The notes under the pieces were generated by a model. The model worked only from the letters and a program-made list of their open reading frames with translations. It was not told the origin of the DNA and did no database searches. This document shows, one piece after another, positions 18,173 to 25,711 of a stretch of DNA of 64,000 nt. Source of the stretch: Rhodospirillaceae bacterium (GTDB taxonomy: Bacteria > Pseudomonadota > Alphaproteobacteria > Azospirillales > Azospirillaceae); the NCBI GenBank assembly GCA_029267445.1, contig JAJUIU010000003.1, forward strand, positions 62,001-126,000, written 5' to 3'. Position 1 is the first letter of the stretch; the number at the start of each line of letters is the position of its first letter. The translations under genes and the position numbers were made by a program.

Positions 18173-18631
18173 ATGCCCCGCTTTCTTGAGGATCTGGTGC
18201 CCGGCGAGGTCGCCGAGTTCGGGGACAAGCTGATGACGGCGGAGGAGATCGTGGCGTTCGCGAGCGCCTACGATCCGCAGCCCTTCCACATCGACGAGGC
18301 GGCCGCCCGGTCTTCGATCTTCGGCGGCCTGATCGCCAGCGGCTGGCATTCCGCGGCCGTGGCGATGCGCATCTGCGTGGATCATTTCCTGTCGCCGGAA
18401 TCGTCCCTCGGCTCGCCCGGCGTGGACGAGCTGCGCTGGCTGAAGCCGGTTCGGCCGGGCGACCGGCTGCGGCTGCGCGTGACGACGCTGGAGGCCACGC
18501 CGTCCCGGAGCAAGCCGGACCGTGGCCTGTCCCGGCACCGGATGGAGCTTCTGAACCAGGATGACGAGGTCGTGATGAGCTTCATCGCGATGGCGCTCCT
18601 GCGCACCCGGGCCGGCGGGGCGGCGCCATGA
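18173..18631 (+). CDS. MaoC-family acyl-CoA dehydratase/hydratase
   Basis: 152 residues starting at the ATG at 18173 (GGAG upstream; the longer frame to 18086 is not supported). Hotdog fold with the MaoC/hydratase-2 motif: FASAYDPQPFHIDEAAA (the Asp and His of the catalytic dyad are in YDPQPFH), FGGLIASGWHSAAVAMR, and a later LRWLKPVRPGDRLRL strand. Such proteins hydrate (R)-enoyl-CoA or act on related thioesters. The stop overlaps the start of the thioesterase gene (ATGA), so both are probably translated together and act on the same acyl-CoA pool. Confidence 0.88.
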   Translation: MPRFLEDLVPGEVAEFGDKLMTAEEIVAFASAYDPQPFHIDEAAARSSIFGGLIASGWHSAAVAMRICVDHFLSPESSLGSPGVDELRWLKPVRPGDRLRLRVTTLEATPSRSKPDRGLSRHRMELLNQDDEVVMSFIAMALLRTRAGGAAP

Positions 18632-19077
18632 GCGGGGAGGCGCCGGGTCCATTCGTCGTCGATGAGCCGGGTCCGTTCCAAGGCTGGATGAGCTGGGGGC
18701 AGGCCGACCCGTGGGAGGCCATGACGGGTCCGTTCCATTTCCGCGAGGAGGCGGGGGGTGTGCGCTGCGCCTTTCTGGTGGAGCGGCGGCACCTCAATCT
18801 CATGGGCGCCGTCCATGGTGGCTGCCTGATGACCTTCGCCGACTTCGCCCTGTTCGCCATCGCCTATCCGGTGATCGGGGCGACCCCGGCGGTGACCGTC
18901 TCCCTTCAGGGGGATTTCATCTCCGCCGGGAAGCTTGGCGACCGTGTCGAGGCGATGGGGCAGGTGGTCCGTGCCGGACGGTCCCTCGTCTTCGTCCGCG
19001 GCCTGCTGACCGTCGCGGAGCGGCCGATCCTGAACTTCTCGGGCATCCTCCGCTGCCTGGACGCCCAGGGTGGATGA
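18628..19077 (+). CDS. PaaI-family hotdog thioesterase
   Basis: 149 residues, ATG at 18628 overlapping the previous stop. The PaaI/YbgC-like hotdog motif HLNLMGAVHGGCLMTFADFALFA is present in pieces at about residues 55-77 (HGG followed by an acidic residue in a helix), then a strand VTVSLQGDFI and VRAGRSLVFVRGL. Enzymes of this type hydrolyse acyl-CoA thioesters. The tight pairing with a MaoC hydratase suggests clearing of intermediates of an acyl-CoA pathway; the substrate is unknown. Confidence 0.88.
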   Translation: MSGEAPGPFVVDEPGPFQGWMSWGQADPWEAMTGPFHFREEAGGVRCAFLVERRHLNLMGAVHGGCLMTFADFALFAIAYPVIGATPAVTVSLQGDFISAGKLGDRVEAMGQVVRAGRSLVFVRGLLTVAERPILNFSGILRCLDAQGG

Positions 19078-19112
19078 CGGAACCCTCTTGGCGCGGTGGG
19101 TCCTGCTGGCTA

Positions 19113-19131
19113 GTCTTTGGAGATAAGACTT
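19113..19131. promoter_or_regulatory. Small inverted repeat before the 69-residue unknown gene
   Basis: AGTCTT / AAGACT, a 6-bp stem with a seven-base loop, ends 15 bases before the start at 19147. It could be an operator or a leader hairpin near the ribosome site GAGGG. Confidence 0.3.
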
Positions 19132-19146
19132 TAGTGAGGGCGGTCG

Positions 19147-19356
19147 ATGGGACGTGAGGTTCCGGAACTTCTGGCTGGCGACTGGGTGGAGGAGACCAAA
19201 CCGCAGAAGCGGCGGTTCCAGATCCTGGCGATCCACCACAAGCCGGGGCATCCGGCGCCGAACGTGGAGCTCGCCATCGAGGGCAACGCCGCGGACAGGA
19301 TCACGCTCTCCCTGTTCGCGGTCGCCGACGCCAGCCGCTTCCGCCGGCTGAGCTGA
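19147..19356 (+). CDS. Small protein of unknown function, paralogue of the 20273 gene
   Basis: 69 residues, ATG at 19147 with GAGGG upstream. Not a family I recognise. It aligns along its length with the 78-residue product at 20273-20509: both have G-[DE]-W-x-E-E-x-K, KRR, A-[IV]-H-x-[KR]-PGHP, VE-x-x-[IV]-EG, DR-[IL]-[TS]-L and a final RFRRL. It is basic with no signal peptide or membrane helix. Two copies within 1.2 kb, each with its own ribosome site and a hairpin just upstream, argue that it is a real gene with a conserved role, perhaps regulatory or nucleic-acid binding; that role is a guess. Confidence 0.65.
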   Translation: MGREVPELLAGDWVEETKPQKRRFQILAIHHKPGHPAPNVELAIEGNAADRITLSLFAVADASRFRRLS

Positions 19357-19382
19357 GCCGCTGCGCCGCGGCGACGGCCCGC

Positions 19383-19988
19383 TCAGCCCTTGTTGGCGAG
19401 AAGCCGGCGGCCGACGCGGAACAGATAGATGCCGATGATGCCGAAGATGACCGCCTTGGACACCGGGTCCACGTAGGCTTCCACCCGCGCGTACTGGTCC
19501 TCCAGGACGTAACCGGCACCGAGCAGGAGGCTGGTCCAGACCAGTGAGCCCAGCGTGGTGAAGGCGAGGAACGGCAGCATCGGCATCCGGGCGAGGCCGG
19601 CCGGGACGGAGATCAGGGTGCGCACGGCCGGCACCAGCCGCCCGAACAGGACGGCCCGCCACCCTTTGCGCTCGAACCAATGGTGCGCGGTCTCGACGTC
19701 GTGCGGTTCCACGGTGAGCCAGAAGCCGTACCGCTCGCTCATCCGCAGCAGCCGGTCCTTCCCATAGAGGCGGCCCAGGGCATACCAGGGCAGGGCGCCG
19801 ACGACGGAGCCCGCCGTGCCGGTCAGCACCGCGATGACCGGGTCCATGTCGCCGCGGGCGCAGAGGAATCCGGCCAGCGGCATGATCACCTCCGACGGAA
19901 TCGGGGGGAACAGGTTCTCAAGGAACATGAGGGCGAACAGGCCCAGATAGCCCGCGCCGTTGATCACGTTCAGAACCCAATCGAACAT
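19383..19988 (-). CDS. DedA-family membrane protein
   Basis: 201 residues from the ATG at 19988 (GGGAG upstream). Family motifs: FLENLFPPIPSEVIMPLAGF at about residues 23-42 and GRLVPAVRTLISVPAG, the conserved Arg/Pro/Gly block of DedA/SNARE-associated proteins. Several membrane helices flank them. DedA proteins are inner-membrane lipid or proton-dependent transporters, some of which flip undecaprenyl phosphate or phosphatidylethanolamine. A link to the nearby polyprenyl-linked glycan genes is possible but only inferred. Confidence 0.9.
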   Translation of the reverse strand: MFDWVLNVINGAGYLGLFALMFLENLFPPIPSEVIMPLAGFLCARGDMDPVIAVLTGTAGSVVGALPWYALGRLYGKDRLLRMSERYGFWLTVEPHDVETAHHWFERKGWRAVLFGRLVPAVRTLISVPAGLARMPMLPFLAFTTLGSLVWTSLLLGAGYVLEDQYARVEAYVDPVSKAVIFGIIGIYLFRVGRRLLANKG

Positions 19989-20203
19989 ACCGTCTCCCCG
20001 CTGCGTCCCCGCTGCCCTCCGGCCGCGCACTAACCACGGGCGTTGCGGTCCCGCAAGCCCCCTGGTCGCTCCCGCCGGGCATCCTTCGCAGGATAAATGG
20101 GGGTATGGCGCGGATGTCGCAGTCGCTCAAATCCATCCCGAATATGTACCCCTTCCGTCGGCCATCGGGTATGCTATGGCCCTTTACAGCCGTCCCGGAA
20201 ATC

Positions 20204-20235
20204 CGCGGGCCGCGCCTTGTCGGGCGCGGCCCGCG
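20204..20235 (+). promoter_or_regulatory. Strong 13-bp hairpin in the leader of the 78-residue unknown gene
   Basis: A perfect 13-bp GC stem (CGCGGGCCGCGCC / GGCGCGGCCCGCG) closes a TTGTCG loop and ends 37 bases before the ATG at 20273. No T run follows, so it is not a typical terminator; it may be an attenuator, protein-binding leader element or simply a stable mRNA cap. Confidence 0.5.
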
Positions 20236-20272
20236 CGGACCCGGTGCGGATGTCGATGCAAGGAGCACACCG

Positions 20273-20509
20273 ATGGTACTGTCGAGGCGGACGGTGGAAC
20301 CGCCGAAGCCTGGGGAATGGATGGAAGAGGTCAAACTGCCGAAGCGCAGGATGCTCGTCCACGCGGTGCATCAGCGCCCGGGCCACCCCCCGCATGTTGA
20401 ATTCCTGGTGGAGGGCCGGTCGAGCGACCGGCTGTCGCTGGCGCTGGAGGTCGTGTTGGACACCGACCGGTTCCGCCGTCTGGCGCAGAGCGCCCAGAAC
20501 GCGGCCTGA
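20273..20509 (+). CDS. Small protein of unknown function, paralogue of the 19147 gene
   Basis: 78 residues, ATG at 20273 with AAGGAG at a good distance; open frame further upstream runs through the leader hairpin and is rejected. Shares the whole pattern of the 19147 product (GEWMEE, KRR, HQRPGHP, VEFLVEG, DRLSLALEV, RFRRL). Soluble, basic, without signal peptide. A clear intrinsic terminator follows at 20556. Function unknown. Confidence 0.7.
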   Translation: MVLSRRTVEPPKPGEWMEEVKLPKRRMLVHAVHQRPGHPPHVEFLVEGRSSDRLSLALEVVLDTDRFRRLAQSAQNAA

Positions 20510-20555
20510 CCTGGGCGGCGGCCCGGCCCCACGGCCATCTCCGGCCGCGTTGGCG

Positions 20556-20586
20556 AACCCCCGTGGCCCGGCCGCGGGGGTTTTCG
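20556..20586 (+). terminator. Intrinsic terminator
   Basis: AACCCCCGTGG / CCGCGGGGGTT, an 11-bp stem (one G-T pair) with a five-base loop, runs into a TTTT tract. It lies 47 bases after the stop of the 78-residue gene and separates it from the convergent deoxyribosyltransferase gene. Confidence 0.8.
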
Positions 20587-20596
20587 ATTCGGCGCC

Positions 20597-21133
20597 TTAG
20601 CTGTTGCCGCCCAGCAGGCGCTCCGCGGCGGCGCGGGCGGCGGCGGCGAAGTCCGGATGCACGGGACCGGTCGCTGGGTCGACCAGCATCAGGTTCACCG
20701 GCAGTCCGAACTCCTCCACCAGCATGCCATCGGCATCCCGCCAGGCCGTCCCATCGCGGGTCAGCGGCAGCCGCGCCCGCGTCCGCTCCAGCAGTGGCCG
20801 GACATCCGACGACCAGGGGAAGACCGGCAGCCCCAGCGCCGTCGCGAAACCCATCTCATAGGCCGTGCCGTCGTCGGCGGACGGCCCGCGGAACGGGGAG
20901 ACGTTGGCGATCACCGCTTGTACACCCCGGATCAGCTCCAGGTTGGCGGCCCGGATCCGGGCGCCGAAGGCTTCGGCAGCCTCACCCGGGTCGGGCCTCA
21001 GCTCGGCATCCAGCGGAAACACGTCCTCCAGCCCGACCGCCGCGCAGACGGCCTTCATCTCCGCCGCCGCCGCCAGCGGATCGGGGAGGAAGACGTCCGG
21101 CCCCGCCAGATAAACGCGCGGACGGCCGCTCAT
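20597..21133 (-). CDS. Nucleoside 2-deoxyribosyltransferase
   Basis: 178 residues, ATG at 21133 overlapping the cpdB stop (ATGA). Family signs: RVYLAGPDVFLPDP near the N-terminus, ELIRGVQAVIANVSPFRGPS, and DDGTAYEMGFATALGLPVF, where the Glu in AYEMG is the usual catalytic nucleophile of this fold. The family transfers deoxyribose between bases or hydrolyses deoxynucleosides; specificity is not readable here. Being translationally coupled to the periplasmic nucleotide phosphatase fits salvage of nucleosides released outside the cell. Confidence 0.9.
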   Translation of the reverse strand: MSGRPRVYLAGPDVFLPDPLAAAAEMKAVCAAVGLEDVFPLDAELRPDPGEAAEAFGARIRAANLELIRGVQAVIANVSPFRGPSADDGTAYEMGFATALGLPVFPWSSDVRPLLERTRARLPLTRDGTAWRDADGMLVEEFGLPVNLMLVDPATGPVHPDFAAAARAAAERLLGGNS

Positions 21134-23100
21134 CGGCGGGCCTCGGACAGATCGAGCCTGTAGTTGACGAACCCGTTCTCACCCGGCCCAACGACGCTCA
21201 GCCCCGGCGCCTCGGCCAGCAGCGCTTCCGCCTTCGGCGAGCTGTCGAAGATGATCGTGGCGCCGGGGATAGGGGCGAAACGCCATGTGGAATCGCTGGC
21301 GGGCTTCACGGTGCCGACCGTGCGGATATGGTCGATGATCGCCTGCTGCGCCGTATCCGGCGCCTGATAGACGACGTTGGAGCCGTCCAGTCCGGGGAAG
21401 CTGCCGCCGCCATTGGCGCGGTAGTTGTTGGTGACGACGATGAACAGCTGGTCGTCCCTCACCGGACGGCCGTCGAACATTAGGTCCTTGATCCGCCGCG
21501 CCTCGGGTGCGACCACGCGGCCGTTGCGGTCGTAGCGCGACGGCTGGGTCAGGTCGATGGTGTAGGTGACCCCGTCCAGGACGTCGAAATTGTAGCTGGG
21601 CACCCGCCGATCGACGAGCATCTGGGGCGTGGTCCTGGCCGGATCGATGCGGTTGAACACGCGGGTCGACATCTCCAGCCACTCCCGCACCTGCGCCCCC
21701 GTCATCCGCACCGCCGTCAGCTGGTTCGGGTAGACATAAAGGTCGGCCACGTTGCGGATGGCGATCGGACCCTCGGGGATGTCGGTGTAGTACTCCACGC
21801 CCGGACGCCCGCCGGACTTGAAGGGCGCCACGGCCGACAGGATCGGCAGGCTCGCCTCGGGCCGGCCCTGCAGGGCCTTTCGCATGTAGGCGCGCTGCGC
21901 CTTGGCGACGAGGTCGACGGCCGGCGTGTCCTGGATGAGGGAGAAGTAGCTGTGGATCTGGCCGGTGGTCCGGCCGACCGGCTGGCGCACATAGGCCAGC
22001 GTCCCCTCATGCGCCGGGGTCAGCCGCTCCGTCAGCTCCGGATCGGCGTCGGCCACCGGGGTGGGCCGGTTGTCCACCCGCGTCACGATGGGCCGCGCCT
22101 CGCTCCGCCCGTCGACCACCGCCCAGCCGTCGCCCCGCTTCTCCAGAGTCAGGGTGATCACACCCAGATGGCTGCCGAAGCTGCCGGGCATCACGGTCGG
22201 ACGGCCGTTGATCGTCCCGCGATCGAGGTCGGCGTTCGGGAAGCCCTTGTAGTCCGGGCCGGGGAACACCCGGTGCGAATGGCCGGAGACGATGGCGTCG
22301 ATCCCGTCCACGGCGGCGAGATAGGCGGACGCGTTCTCGTCCCCGCCCTGGCGCGGCGCCGGTGACAGGCCCGCGTGCGACAGCGCCACGATGACATCCG
22401 CACCCTTGGCCTTCATCTCGGGCACCAGCTTGCGGGCGGTGTCCACGATGTCACGGGTCTCGACCTTGCCCTCCAGCTTGTCCTTGTCCCAAGTCATGAT
22501 CTGCGGCGTGAGCAGGCCGAGCAGCCCGATCCGGACCTTATGTCTGCCACCGGCGCCATCGACCAGCTCACGTTCCAGGATGGCGTAGGCGGGATAGAGC
22601 GTGGGGTCGTTCGCCGGGTTCTGATCCCCGTCCAGCCTGAACACGTTTCCGGCCAGCACCGGGAACTTCGCCCCGGCATAGGACCGCTCCAGCAGGTCCA
22701 GGCCGAAGTTGAACTCGTGGTTGCCCAGGACCGCCCCGTCGAAATCCAGCGCGTTCATGGCGTCGACGGCCGGGTGCGGGCGGTTGGACCCGTCGCGCAG
22801 CTCCTGCACCGCCCAGTCCCCCATCGGTCCGCCCTGGATGGTGTCCCCATTGTCCACCAGGATGGTGTTGGGGTTGGCGGCCCGCGCCTGCCGGATCAGC
22901 GGCGTGACACGCACCAGCCCGACATCGCTGTCCGGACGGTCCGCATAGTAGTCGTAGTCCTTCAGGTACATGTGCAGATCGCTGGTCGCCAGCACCTGCA
23001 GGGTGACCCGCTCCTGCGCGGCCGCGGCCGCCGGTGCCAGCAGTGCGATGAACGCGGCGATCAGTAGCCTGCGGGCGGACGTCGGCCGGCGGATGGACAT
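21130..23100 (-). CDS. cpdB: 2',3'-cyclic-nucleotide 2'-phosphodiesterase/3'-nucleotidase
   Basis: 656 residues from the ATG at 23100 (AGGTGA upstream), beginning with a signal peptide (residues about 1-28, ending AAAAQ). The frame is open 240 codons further upstream but that part is antisense to the PilZ gene. Metallophosphoesterase motifs in order: TSDLHMYL, VDNGDTIQGGP, GNHEFNFG, ALSHAGLS and SGHSHRVF; then the 5'-nucleotidase C-terminal domain with FKSGGRPGVEYY and VVTNNYRANGGG. The enzyme degrades 2',3'-cyclic and 3'-nucleotides in the periplasm to nucleosides and phosphate. Coupled by ATGA to a nucleoside deoxyribosyltransferase; a nucleoside ABC transporter lies at 49-55 kb. Confidence 0.95.
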   Translation of the reverse strand: MSIRRPTSARRLLIAAFIALLAPAAAAAQERVTLQVLATSDLHMYLKDYDYYADRPDSDVGLVRVTPLIRQARAANPNTILVDNGDTIQGGPMGDWAVQELRDGSNRPHPAVDAMNALDFDGAVLGNHEFNFGLDLLERSYAGAKFPVLAGNVFRLDGDQNPANDPTLYPAYAILERELVDGAGGRHKVRIGLLGLLTPQIMTWDKDKLEGKVETRDIVDTARKLVPEMKAKGADVIVALSHAGLSPAPRQGGDENASAYLAAVDGIDAIVSGHSHRVFPGPDYKGFPNADLDRGTINGRPTVMPGSFGSHLGVITLTLEKRGDGWAVVDGRSEARPIVTRVDNRPTPVADADPELTERLTPAHEGTLAYVRQPVGRTTGQIHSYFSLIQDTPAVDLVAKAQRAYMRKALQGRPEASLPILSAVAPFKSGGRPGVEYYTDIPEGPIAIRNVADLYVYPNQLTAVRMTGAQVREWLEMSTRVFNRIDPARTTPQMLVDRRVPSYNFDVLDGVTYTIDLTQPSRYDRNGRVVAPEARRIKDLMFDGRPVRDDQLFIVVTNNYRANGGGSFPGLDGSNVVYQAPDTAQQAIIDHIRTVGTVKPASDSTWRFAPIPGATIIFDSSPKAEALLAEAPGLSVVGPGENGFVNYRLDLSEARR

Positions 23101-23280
23101 GCGCGGGTCACCTGTCGTGAGCGGTCGGGGGCGCCCGCCTTGAGGGGCGCCGTTCGCGCCACCACTTGGCACGACCGCGCGCCCCCCGCAAGCCCCCGCC
23201 GCGCGGACGAGGCACCCCCTTTCCACCGGCCCGTCGCCTCCGCCTTGCCAAGTGGTCCGGTTCCGGTGATGCTCCCGCCC

Positions 23281-23628
23281 ATGACACGCGCGACATCCAA
23301 CGAACGCCGCCGCCACCTGCGTCATGCCGGCGACCGCCGCTACCTGGAGGTGGCGGGGCATCCCGCCCGGCTGCTCGACTGGTCCTTCAGCGGCCTCGGC
23401 GCGGAACTGGAAGGGGGCGTGGCCGACCTCGCCGTCGGCCAGGCCGTCGAGTTGCGGACCCTGCGCAAGGACGAGGTCACCTGGGCGACCCTCTCGGCCA
23501 CCATCCGCCGGATCGAACCGGATGCGGCCATCGTGGGCGTCGAGCTGGTCGGCGACAACGATCAGGCGATGGCGATCCTGCTCGAACTGCTGGGTCACCG
23601 CCTGCATATGTCGGCTCAGCCGCGCTGA
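23281..23628 (+). CDS. PilZ-domain protein (c-di-GMP receptor type)
   Basis: 115 residues from the ATG at 23281; an in-frame ATG at 23269 is also possible and neither has a strong ribosome site. The PilZ signature is intact: an N-terminal RxxxR (within NERRRHLRH) and, about 22 residues later, the D-x-S-x-x-G motif DWSFSGLGAEL. The rest is a short beta barrel. Stand-alone PilZ proteins usually control motility or exopolysaccharide in response to c-di-GMP. It is divergent from cpdB and converges with the epimerase gene with only four bases between stops. Confidence 0.85.
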   Translation: MTRATSNERRRHLRHAGDRRYLEVAGHPARLLDWSFSGLGAELEGGVADLAVGQAVELRTLRKDEVTWATLSATIRRIEPDAAIVGVELVGDNDQAMAILLELLGHRLHMSAQPR

Positions 23629-23632
23629 GCTC

Positions 23633-24571
23633 CTATGGACTGGCAGGTCGCCCAAGCCGCCGGGTGGCCCGGATTTCCATGATCGTGGCGGCCAGCCCCT
23701 GGTCCGGCGCGGTGCTCGCCCGCCATCCGAGCAACCGATCGGCCGGATCGGTGATGGCGGCCTTCTCGATCTCCATTGGCCGGTCCTGCAACGCGCCGAA
23801 CCGCAGAAGATCGGCTCCACCGGTCAGCTCCGCGGCGATCGACAGGAAGTCGCGGATGGACAGCAGCGCGCCGCTGCCGATGTCGATGGGAACGGTCCCG
23901 GCTGGCGGCGCTTCCGCCGCGCGGACGAACGCGTCCACGACATCGTCCAGGAACACCCAATCCACCAGGCGGTGCCCGCTCGACAGGGGGATCGGGCGTC
24001 CTTCGATCAGGCCTTCCAAAACGCTGGGCACCAGTTTGAAGGGTTTCTGGCCCGGCCCGTATGTCATGAAGGGCCGCAGGATGGTGACCGGAAGGTCGTA
24101 CAGCGCCGCCATCATCCGGGCATAGGTGGCCCCCGCCCATTTCGCCGCCGCATAGGGTGATGACGGGACGGCGTCGCCGGCGTCGCCCACCGGCTCCTCC
24201 AGCGACCCGGTCGTGATCAGCAGGCCGCTTCGATGCCGACAGGCGGCCAGCATGATGTTCACGGCCGCGATCAGGTCGTTCCGCAGGCTGTCGGGGATCA
24301 GCTCGATCTCCCGGCCGCCCCGGCTGTCACTGGTAAGGTTGTAGACCAGCCGGGGCCGCACGGCTTCGAACAGCGCGTCGACCTGTCCGGCATCGGACGC
24401 GTCGCAGCGCGCCCACATGACGCCATCCTGGTCCCGGCCCGGCCCGGCGCGACGGGAGACGGCGTGGACGCGCGCCCCCGATTGGGCGAGGCGGCGCACC
24501 AGCGGGCGCCCAAGGAAGCCGCTGGCGCCGAAGACGAGGGCGGAGGTGTCGCGGAACGTGTCGGTCGGCAT
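23633..24571 (-). CDS. NAD-dependent epimerase/dehydratase (extended SDR)
   Basis: 312 residues from the ATG at 24571 with GAGG five bases upstream. Rossmann motif GASGFLGRP at the N-terminus, catalytic YAAAK tetrad motif in mid-protein (SSPYAAAKWAG), preceded by TTGSLEEPV (the Thr/Ser region), and LRPFMTYGPGQ and VDWVFLDDVVDA as in sugar-nucleotide epimerases. Likely acts on an NDP-sugar; the product cannot be told. It is the last gene, 117 bases after the SGNH gene, of the same-strand array 30707 to 23633. Confidence 0.88.
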   Translation of the reverse strand: MPTDTFRDTSALVFGASGFLGRPLVRRLAQSGARVHAVSRRAGPGRDQDGVMWARCDASDAGQVDALFEAVRPRLVYNLTSDSRGGREIELIPDSLRNDLIAAVNIMLAACRHRSGLLITTGSLEEPVGDAGDAVPSSPYAAAKWAGATYARMMAALYDLPVTILRPFMTYGPGQKPFKLVPSVLEGLIEGRPIPLSSGHRLVDWVFLDDVVDAFVRAAEAPPAGTVPIDIGSGALLSIRDFLSIAAELTGGADLLRFGALQDRPMEIEKAAITDPADRLLGWRASTAPDQGLAATIMEIRATRRLGRPASP

Positions 24572-24688
24572 CGCCTCGGCGGAAGCTGCAGGGATGGTGC
24601 CGGCAGTATGGGCGCAGCCAACCCGCACGCCATGGCGCAAGGGTGGGTGCCGCCTCGCCGGTCGGTGCCGCGCGAACGGCTGGAGGCT

Positions 24689-25702
24689 TCAGCGGATGGT
24701 TGTCGCCGGCTCCGTCCGGGGTGCCTCGGCCCGGATGGCCGTCGCCCCGGTCCCGTCGCCGTCGCCGGCCAGCACCGGCGCGATCCGGGCCGAGAAGCGT
24801 TGGACCGCGGTCCACTGCATATGGAACGCGTCCCAGAAATCGGCCGCCCGATAGGCCGGATCGGCGTGCATGTCGATCACCGGAACACCCAGGGGTTCCA
24901 CCCGCTCGCGGACCGTCGCGATGATCGTCTGCAACCGGTGCCGACCGCGCGGATAGTGCCGCCAGTAGTCCGGGTGGGTCGGCGGGAAGACGATGACGAA
25001 CCGCCGGCCCCCCGCGCGGATCTCCTCCGCCAGCGTGACGAGCTGATCAACGCAGTTCGGGTCCAGATCGATACGGCCATAGCGCAGACCGTCCTGCATC
25101 TCCGTCGGCACCTGCATCGGACCCGATCCATACTCGTCCTGCCACAGATCGCCGATCAGCGGGCGCCGGCGATCGGGCAGGTCGAGTCCGGTGCGTACGT
25201 AGCGTACGGGCGCGAAATAGCGCAGGTACAGCGGCAGCGGGTCGACTTGATCGAAGGCGTACGCCGTCGCATCCTCCGGGTCCATCAGTTCGGCCGGTCG
25301 CCGCAGGCAGTCGTCGAAATCGGGCAGGCCGACGAAGGTCGCGATCGTGCCGATCCCGGGGAACCGATCCAGGTAGAAATGGATCATGGCCCGCGTCTGA
25401 TGGGTCTTCAGAAGGCCCGTCCCGCCGTTCAGCACGGTCAGGTCACGTCCCCCCTCCGCCACCAGCGCGTCCCCGTCCAGATGCCTCCACGTGATGGAGG
25501 ACCCCACCGTCAGCACGTCCGGCGGCCCGTCATCGTACCGTTCGCGCAGATAGCGCAGCTTCTCGTCCAAGGGCTCCAGGCTCGTGATGGCCGGCGCCGG
25601 CAGGTGCTCCGGCCAGAACCGGACCACCGCCTGATAACCCCCCAGCAGCGTCAGCGGGGTGGCGAGGAGGCCGAGAATCATGCCGATGACGTAACGCCGC
25701 AC
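24689..25702 (-). CDS. SGNH/DltD-like protein paired with MBOAT acyltransferase
   Basis: 337 residues, start at 25702, ten bases after the MBOAT stop. One N-terminal membrane anchor (about 5-28) puts the rest in the periplasm. SGNH-hydrolase signs: LTVGSSITWR with Ser68/Ser69 as block I, NGGTG, and DAFH (Asp291, His294) as block V. No high overall similarity to a named enzyme is evident. In AlgX/AlgJ, PatB or DltD-type systems such proteins complete transfer of an acyl group from the MBOAT partner onto a polysaccharide. That partnership is inferred from gene order. Confidence 0.75.
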   Translation of the reverse strand: MRRYVIGMILGLLATPLTLLGGYQAVVRFWPEHLPAPAITSLEPLDEKLRYLRERYDDGPPDVLTVGSSITWRHLDGDALVAEGGRDLTVLNGGTGLLKTHQTRAMIHFYLDRFPGIGTIATFVGLPDFDDCLRRPAELMDPEDATAYAFDQVDPLPLYLRYFAPVRYVRTGLDLPDRRRPLIGDLWQDEYGSGPMQVPTEMQDGLRYGRIDLDPNCVDQLVTLAEEIRAGGRRFVIVFPPTHPDYWRHYPRGRHRLQTIIATVRERVEPLGVPVIDMHADPAYRAADFWDAFHMQWTAVQRFSARIAPVLAGDGDGTGATAIRAEAPRTEPATTIR

Positions 25703-25711
25703 GAGCCCTCC

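Noticed and set aside
23101-23820. N-terminal extension of cpdB by 240 codons
   Set aside because: It would place the signal peptide internally and runs antisense to the PilZ gene; the ATG at 23100 has a ribosome site and signal peptide.
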